A stretch of 22,916 bases of DNA from an uncultured Clostridium sp. (GTDB taxonomy: Bacteria; Bacillota; Clostridia; Christensenellales; Borkfalkiaceae). The stretch covers positions 1 through 22,916 of the forward strand of contig USMU01000024.1 of the NCBI GenBank assembly GCA_900555925.1. The letters run 5' to 3'. Under the pieces are notes generated by a model that did not search any database, was not told where the DNA came from, and saw only the letters and a program-made list of their open reading frames with translations. This document shows, piece by piece, positions 21,575 to 22,916 of the stretch (the stretch's first letter is position 1; each line of letters opens with the position of its first letter). A program made the translations under genes and the position numbers.

Positions 21575-22916
21575 ATGAGCAGACTGAGTATCATTACGCA
21601 GAACCGGGCGCAAGCCACCGTGGAGGAGCTGTATAAGGACGTCGAAAGGCGTATCAGTGCCAGCCCTTCGGGACTTTGCCCCGTGGATATGGCGTCGTCC
21701 TTTTTGAAGATGTGCCATGCCCAATCCTGCGGCAAATGCGTTCCCTGCCGAATCGGGCTGGGACAGCTGGAAAAACTTTTGGACGACGTTCTGGACGGGA
21801 ACGCCACCCTCGACACCGTGGGCCTGATCGAAAAGACGGCCGAAAGCATCTATTTTTCGGCGGACTGTGCCATCGGTTACGAAGCGGCGAACATGGTTCT
21901 CAAAGGAATCCGCGGATTCCGCGACGACTTCATCGAACACATCGAACACGGGCGCTGCAAATGCGCGCTCAATCAGCCGGTTCCCTGCGTGGCGCAGTGT
22001 CCCGCGGGCGTGGACATTCCCGGCTACATCTCGCTGGTGGAAGCGGGGAGAAACGCGGACGCCGTCAGGCTCATCCGCAAGGACAACCCCCTTCCCGCCG
22101 TGTGCGGACTCATCTGCGAACACCCCTGCGAAGTGCGCTGCCGCCGCAGTATGATGGACGCCTCCATCAATATTCGCGGTCTTAAACGCTTCGCGGTAGA
22201 ACATGCGGGCGATGTGCCCGTACCCGCTCCCCTGCCCCCCACGGGCAAAAAGGTCGCCGTCATCGGCGGCGGGCCCGGCGGAATCTCCGCGGCGTACTAT
22301 CTCGCGCTCATGGGCCATGCGGTCACGATTTTTGAATCCAAGAAGAAATTGGGCGGCATGCTCCGTTACGGGATTCCCAGCTACCGCCTGCCCCGCGAAA
22401 TCCTCGATAAGGAAATCGCAGAATTGATGTCCGTAGGCATTACGGTCAAGACGGAGACCCACGTCGGAGAAAATCCCAGCATCATCGATCTTAAAAAGGA
22501 CTTCGATGCGGTATACATAGCTATCGGTGCGCAGACGGATAAAAAAATCGGCATCGAAGGCGAGGACGCGAAGGGCGTCGTATCCGCGGTGGAAATGCTC
22601 CGCGGAATCGGCGACGACGAAATGCCCGACTTCAAGGGGAAAGACATCATCGTCATCGGCGGCGGAAACGTCGCCATGGACGTGGCCCGCTCCTCCATAC
22701 GGCTCGGCGCAAAGCGCGTGAGAATCGTATACAGGCGCCGTCAGGTGGACATGACCGCCATGCGCGAAGAGGTGGAAGGTGCCATTCAGGAGGGCTGCGA
22801 AGTTCTCGAACTGCAATCCCCGCTCCGCATAGAAAAGGACAAGGACGGCAAGGCCGCAGCGCTCTGGGTAAAGCCCCAGATCATCGGCCCCTACGACCGC
22901 GGCAGGCCCAAGCCCT
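21575..22916 (+). CDS. NAD(P)-binding iron-sulfur flavoprotein, NuoF-type segment plus GltD-like body (partial, runs off right edge)
   Basis: The first 447 residues are visible, with no stop before the edge. A GGGAGG site precedes ATG at 21575. SCGKCVPCRIGLGQLEKLL (51-69, Cys52/55/58) with C98 matches the 4Fe-4S segment of NuoF-type NADH dehydrogenases. C128-C189 holds two cysteine-rich runs typical of the GltD N-terminus (CVAQCPAGVDIPGYI; CGLICEHPCEVRC). The FAD fold follows (VAVIGGGPGG, 227-236), then the NAD(P)-binding fold (IIVIGGGNVAMDVARSS, 358-374). The body is that of glutamate synthase small subunit-like oxidoreductases, which move electrons between NAD(P)H and iron-sulfur partners. 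The NuoF-type front end points to electron transfer beyond glutamate synthesis, for example to a hydrogenase. The partner is not in the window. Confidence 0.88.
   Translation, partial: MSRLSIITQNRAQATVEELYKDVERRISASPSGLCPVDMASSFLKMCHAQSCGKCVPCRIGLGQLEKLLDDVLDGNATLDTVGLIEKTAESIYFSADCAIGYEAANMVLKGIRGFRDDFIEHIEHGRCKCALNQPVPCVAQCPAGVDIPGYISLVEAGRNADAVRLIRKDNPLPAVCGLICEHPCEVRCRRSMMDASINIRGLKRFAVEHAGDVPVPAPLPPTGKKVAVIGGGPGGISAAYYLALMGHAVTIFESKKKLGGMLRYGIPSYRLPREILDKEIAELMSVGITVKTETHVGENPSIIDLKKDFDAVYIAIGAQTDKKIGIEGEDAKGVVSAVEMLRGIGDDEMPDFKGKDIIVIGGGNVAMDVARSSIRLGAKRVRIVYRRRQVDMTAMREEVEGAIQEGCEVLELQSPLRIEKDKDGKAAALWVKPQIIGPYDRGRPKP

Noticed and set aside
21473..22816. A 447-residue open frame on the - strand opposite the flavoprotein gene
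   Set aside because: It is the antisense shadow of a GC-rich coding gene, has no ribosome site at its start and matches no domain, whereas the + strand frame shows clear 4Fe-4S, FAD and NAD(P) motifs.
1..22916. CRISPR array, tRNA genes, intact insertion sequence or toxin-antitoxin module
   Set aside because: No regularly spaced repeats, tRNA cloverleaf signatures or transposase motifs were seen by eye; the XRE pair lacks a recognisable toxin.

Overview
The window looks like chromosomal DNA of a Gram-positive anaerobe, probably a gut Clostridia lineage of the Bacillota. The evidence is the canonical rpsJ-rplC-rplD-rplW order, strong AGGAGG-type ribosome binding sites, consensus TTGACA-N17-TATAAT promoters, lipoprotein-type solute-binding and glycosidase proteins, a DUF1858 redox protein and a GltD-like iron-sulfur flavoprotein. 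Family or genus cannot be fixed from the sequence alone. Only the AraC-type gene and the last gene (running off the right edge) are on the + strand; all other genes are on the - strand.

Layout, left to right. (1) 1-1822: start of the S10 ribosomal operon on the - strand (rpsJ, rplC, rplD, partial rplW), with a strong promoter at 2076-2104 and a leader of about 250 nt. (2) 2353-4431: a membrane-anchored M48-type zinc metallopeptidase with its own consensus promoter and a probable terminator. (3) 4512-17727: a seven-gene carbohydrate locus on the - strand. In transcription order it encodes a GH78 alpha-L-rhamnosidase, a CBM9-like surface lipoprotein, a GH39-like glycosidase lipoprotein, a cytoplasmic GH2 glycosidase, and a CUT1 sugar ABC transporter (binding lipoprotein plus two permeases). 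It ends at a hairpin terminator at 4512-4543. A divergent AraC-family regulator (17911-18774) faces it. (4) 18775-19087: a non-coding stretch with a long, near-perfect palindrome. (5) 19088-20040: an XRE regulator with a C-terminal SHOCT-like region, translationally overlapping a small uncharacterised gene. (6) 20225-21266: a DUF1858 protein and a sirtuin. (7) 21575 to the right edge: an incomplete flavoprotein with a NuoF-type 4Fe-4S segment and a GltD-like body, read divergently from the DUF1858/sirtuin pair.

How the genes work together. The inferred model for the sugar locus is extracellular trimming of a rhamnose-containing plant glycan by the GH78 and GH39-like enzymes, capture by the CBM9 lipoprotein and binding protein, import by the two permeases, and further cleavage inside by GH2. 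No ATPase gene is present, as is usual for CUT1 systems that share an MsiK/UgpC-type ATPase encoded elsewhere. AraC-type activation is suggested by the weak promoter in front of GH78. The right-hand redox genes surround a promoter flanked by repeated operator-like sequences.

I do not see a CRISPR array, tRNA, rRNA, intact insertion sequence or an unmistakable new defence system. The most unusual points are the XRE/SHOCT-like pair with its partner gene, the near-absent signal peptide on an otherwise surface-type rhamnosidase with an inserted LamG-like region, the multidomain CBM9 lipoprotein, the long palindrome near 18930, and the repeated operator-like sequences around 21400-21540.
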